Origin: Channallabes apus
Taxonomy: Eukaryota; Chordata; Actinopteri; Siluriformes; Clariidae
Length of the DNA: 64,000 nucleotides
Assembly: GCA_030522415.1 (NCBI GenBank)
Contig: CM060121.1
Coordinates: forward strand, 26,230,912-26,294,911
Direction of reading: 5' to 3'
Below, one piece after another: positions 61,169 to 64,000 of this stretch; positions within the stretch are counted from its first letter, which is position 1; every line of letters starts with the position of its first letter. The notes under the pieces were generated by a model, which worked only from the letters and a program-made list of their open reading frames with translations, was not told the origin of the DNA and did not search any database. Both the position numbers and the translations under genes were made by a program.

Positions 61169-61174
61169 AATAAA
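61169..61174 (+). terminator. Poly(A) signal of the znf143 relic
   Basis: AATAAA 217 bases after the ancestral TAA stop (60950-60952), with a T-rich stretch before it. It could still end a transcript. Confidence 0.55.
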
Positions 61175-61747
61175 TGAAAACTGAACATTCTATTTATACC
61201 CGCCTTGACCATTTTATGGACCTATCATGTAGGCATGTAATTGCTGTTGTAGTCCAAATCTTCTCAAGGAACCAATTATTATTTAGTCATTTTAGCACAA
61301 TGTTAACATTAACATGTTGGTATTGGAGTGTTACTATTAAACGTGTACCAGGCGCAGTCACTTTGCTAGCATGTTTATAATGCTCAGTGTCATAAGTAAA
61401 AAAATAAAATAAAAAAAGAATCCTCTGTCAGCAACAACTTACTGTGTATAGAAATAAATTAACAATTAAATCTGTACCAGTGAAATCTGGCAGCAAAGGT
61501 TACCACCCCTTGCCCTAAAACATGAAGTACAAAGTGTTGTTTGTTTAATAAGATATGTATATTTTAATACAACCAGACATGCATTATACACACCCTACAC
61601 ATTATACACACCCTAAGTTGGTGTGTCCTTATATCATACTCCAGACAGTTTAATTCTCTGCCTTGTCACTGTAATTTTTTGTGCGCCAACCATATAGATT
61701 CAATAATTAACTCTTTCTAGATTATGCAAAGCATTGCAGCCAATACG

Positions 61748-62266
61748 CAGAGGTGGAAGGAGTAATAAAATTTTTTACTCAAGTACAAGTACTGTTACTT
61801 CAGTGAAATTTTACTTAAGTACAAGTAAAGTTACCATTATAAAAATCTACTCAAGTAAAAAGTAGCTCATAAAGAATTTACTCCGAGTAAAAGTTAGAGT
61901 TTTACTTTTTTTTTTTTTTACAGCGGGGGGGGGGGGGGGGGGGGGGGGGGGATGAGGCATTCTAGCGTAGTTCAAAAAAGATGAGCAGATATAAATCTCA
62001 AACTAGTTGGTTTTAACTGAAGGAACACCTTTACATAATAAAGCGGTTGTCTTTCTTAAATATGGTGTTACGTCCCAGTCTAGGGTTGGGCGCTACTCAG
62101 TAACGAATACGATTTAAAATGTAGCGAATTACAATACTTCAAACAAAACATACTTAAGTAAAAGTAAAATTACAGGTTTTTTCAAAACTACTTTAAAAAG
62201 TAGAAATGCACAAAAAAGCTACTCAATTACAGTAACGCGAGTAAATTCGTTAATTTCCACCTCTGA
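61748..62266. mobile_element. hAT-like MITE with both ends
   Basis: The left end 'cagaggtggaaggagtaa' and right end 'gttaatttccacctctg' are inverted. The interior has the 'actcaagtacaagtactgtt' repeats and matches 48653-48994. It carries a 27-base G homopolymer. No clear target duplication was found. Confidence 0.75.
61925..61951. repeat. Poly(G) tract, 27 bases
   Basis: An uninterrupted G run inside the MITE. The sister copy at 48653 has only 'gggggtggga' here. Confidence 0.9.
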
Positions 62267-62529
62267 ATATGCTCTAATACAAACCTTCTTATCAATCAGA
62301 ATCAACGGTTCAGCCGTGTGTGGCATACTGTACATTCCTTTAATCCTTCCTTTAATTATCTTCTTAATGTTGTTTTTGGTGTTATGTGTGAGTGTTTGAC
62401 GTACATCCACGAAAGGCTTTTCCACGAAATCCATCACTCAAGTTTCCTGAGACCGGACTAAAAAAAAAAAAGTCCAGGTGCGAAACCAGATTTGTTCCCA
62501 TCAAGAACATGATCACATCAACACCTCCA

Positions 62530-62535
<6 letters not shown>

Positions 62536-62560
<25 letters not shown>

Positions 62561-62563
62561 ACC
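62536..62563. repeat. (CA)n microsatellite
   Basis: About 13 CA units. Confidence 0.92.
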
Positions 62564-62749
62564 CACATGAGCACATTACCACAGTAATCGTTTGTGGCTT
62601 ATACAGTACATACATTCCAACAGGCTTCAAGGAGCTTTTTCAAGAATGCTGTGATCACAGATTTCATCTTGTGACAGCTCTTATGTAAATTCTTTAATGG
62701 TACACATTATTTACAAGCTAACACAATATTAAAAAGTCGCTAACATTTT

Positions 62750-63094
62750 CATTCATTCATCTTCTATACCGCTTTATCCTGCATTTAGGGTCGCGGGGAC
62801 CTGGAGCCTATCCCAGGAGACTCTGGGCACGAGGCAGGGTACACCCTGGACACCCTGTGTGTGTGCTCTGCCAATCCATCGCAGAGCACACACACACACA
62901 CTATGGTCAATTTGGGAACGCCAATTAGCCTAATCTGCATGTTTTTGGACTGTGGGAGGAAACCGGAGTACCCGGAGGAAACCCACCAAGCACGGGGAGA
63001 ACATGCAAACTCCATGCACAGAGAGACGGGAATCGAACCCGGACCCTGGAGGTGCAAGGCGACAGTTCTAACCACTACACCACCGTGCCGCCCA
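62750..63094 (-). repeat. SINE-like repeat (family B), near complete
   Basis: The reverse complement of the 58608 copy over its whole length, from the (GAAT)n-side 'cattcattcatcttctatac' to the tRNA-like head ending at 'accactacaccaccgtgccg'. Divergence between the two is low by eye. Confidence 0.88.
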
Positions 63095-64000
63095 TTTGTA
63101 TTTATTTAAATCAAATTTATAAGTGAAACTGAATGCAGCGTGCCAATATTTATACCCAGAGAACCAAGGTACGTCTGTACTGTATATTCATTTATTTGGG
63201 GTCCAAGCATTGAAGGTGATTGATTCTTCTTCTTATTATTATTATTATTATTACACATGCGATGTAATGACTGGACACGTTCACATACTTTTAATGATAT
63301 TTGGAATGGTTATTCCTAACAATGTTGTACTGTACTGTATGAATGAGGTACTGTAGAATGAACTGCTGTTTAAAAAAAATAGCAACGATAACAAACAGGA
63401 AGTAAGGTTGTATCTTCACAATGTTTTAGTATGTTTGCCCCAGACTTGGTTGGTTGGTCCCCGCAAAATGATGTGTCACTGCACAACTATGGGGTGTTAT
63501 ATTTAAAATATGAACTGTTATATGCATTGTGGTTCATATAAGTCCACTATATCAGTCCAAGTAATCTGATTGGACGAGATGCACTCCAGAAATGCCAATA
63601 ACAGAGTGTAACAGCACTCAGATGTTTAACTATATGTATGACTCATATGCATCGCAGGTGTTCTAAGAATTGTTAATTAAACTAACTGTTGATCGCAGCT
63701 TGGGTGAGAGTAGGTCGGTACGATCTGCAGTACTGGAAAGAGGTGAGAGTGACTGCTTGCCAAAACCCACAAAACCAGTCACATAAGCACTTTCTGCAAG
63801 AAACCACATCTGATAATGTCTCCTCAGTAACTGCTTCTAATTGCATTATGGTCTGAGATCAAATGAAAAGGATGTCCAGCCATAACTAGTATGTGTTTGG
63901 AGCCATAAATTCCAATTAATGTACATTGTAGCTTTATGCATGTTGTATCAGTGCATAAATGTCTGGTTTATTAATATAAACTACTGCAGTAAATACTATT

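Larger units (their letters stand above)
61180..64000. other. Gene-free right end
   Basis: No recognisable exon. It contains the hAT MITE at 61748, CA repeats, a family B SINE-like copy on the - strand and AT-rich unique sequence. The last 900 bases show nothing I can assign. Confidence 0.6.

Overview
This window is vertebrate nuclear DNA, most likely from a teleost fish (an ostariophysan such as a catfish would fit, but I cannot fix the order). The evidence is GT-AG spliced genes whose proteins match vertebrate families, introns of hundreds to thousands of bases, and a dense load of fish-type repeats: Tc1/mariner and hAT relics, tRNA-headed SINEs, RTE-like LINE pieces and many CA, GA and GATA microsatellites. 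Most open reading frames are chance or repeat-derived.

Layout. Bases 1-17380 hold no gene I can support, only repeats and unique sequence. At 17390-30200 lies a complete seven-exon DAP-family kinase gene of the STK17/DRAK type on the + strand (CDS 17836-28906, 374 aa), with a GC-box/CCAAT/TATA-like promoter and a poly(A) signal at 30192. Bases 30220-49450 are intergenic and packed with DNA-transposon remnants, including a Tc1-like element with both ends and TA flanks (41656-43019), a second Tc1-like relic on the - strand (about 37790-39220), a third at about 39705-40705, several mariner relics, and a duplicated unclassified repeat with a perfect 16-bp target duplication. At 49490-54450 lies a complete wee1 gene on the + strand (ten coding exons, 606 aa). 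Directly after its stop codon starts a truncated, frame-broken but unprocessed copy of znf143 (54069-60952). It still has its splice sites and a poly(A) signal at 61169, and it has been invaded by a LINE, a hAT element, a SINE-like repeat and a ZBED-type hAT fragment. The rest, to 64000, is repeats.

The two intact genes are protein kinases with separate roles: STK17 is a cytoplasmic/nuclear Ser/Thr kinase linked to apoptosis, and Wee1 is the nuclear Tyr kinase that restrains CDK1. The neighbouring wee1 and znf143 sequences fit the vertebrate WEE1-ZNF143 synteny, but here znf143 is dead and abuts the wee1 stop codon. I see no operon-like or defence-type system. The most unusual points are the wee1/znf143 junction, a 14-nt insertion in the znf143 relic that matches wee1 intron 7 exactly, a perfect 25-bp hairpin in wee1 intron 2, and the apparent absence of the conserved LFDTPHTPK segment from the predicted Wee1.
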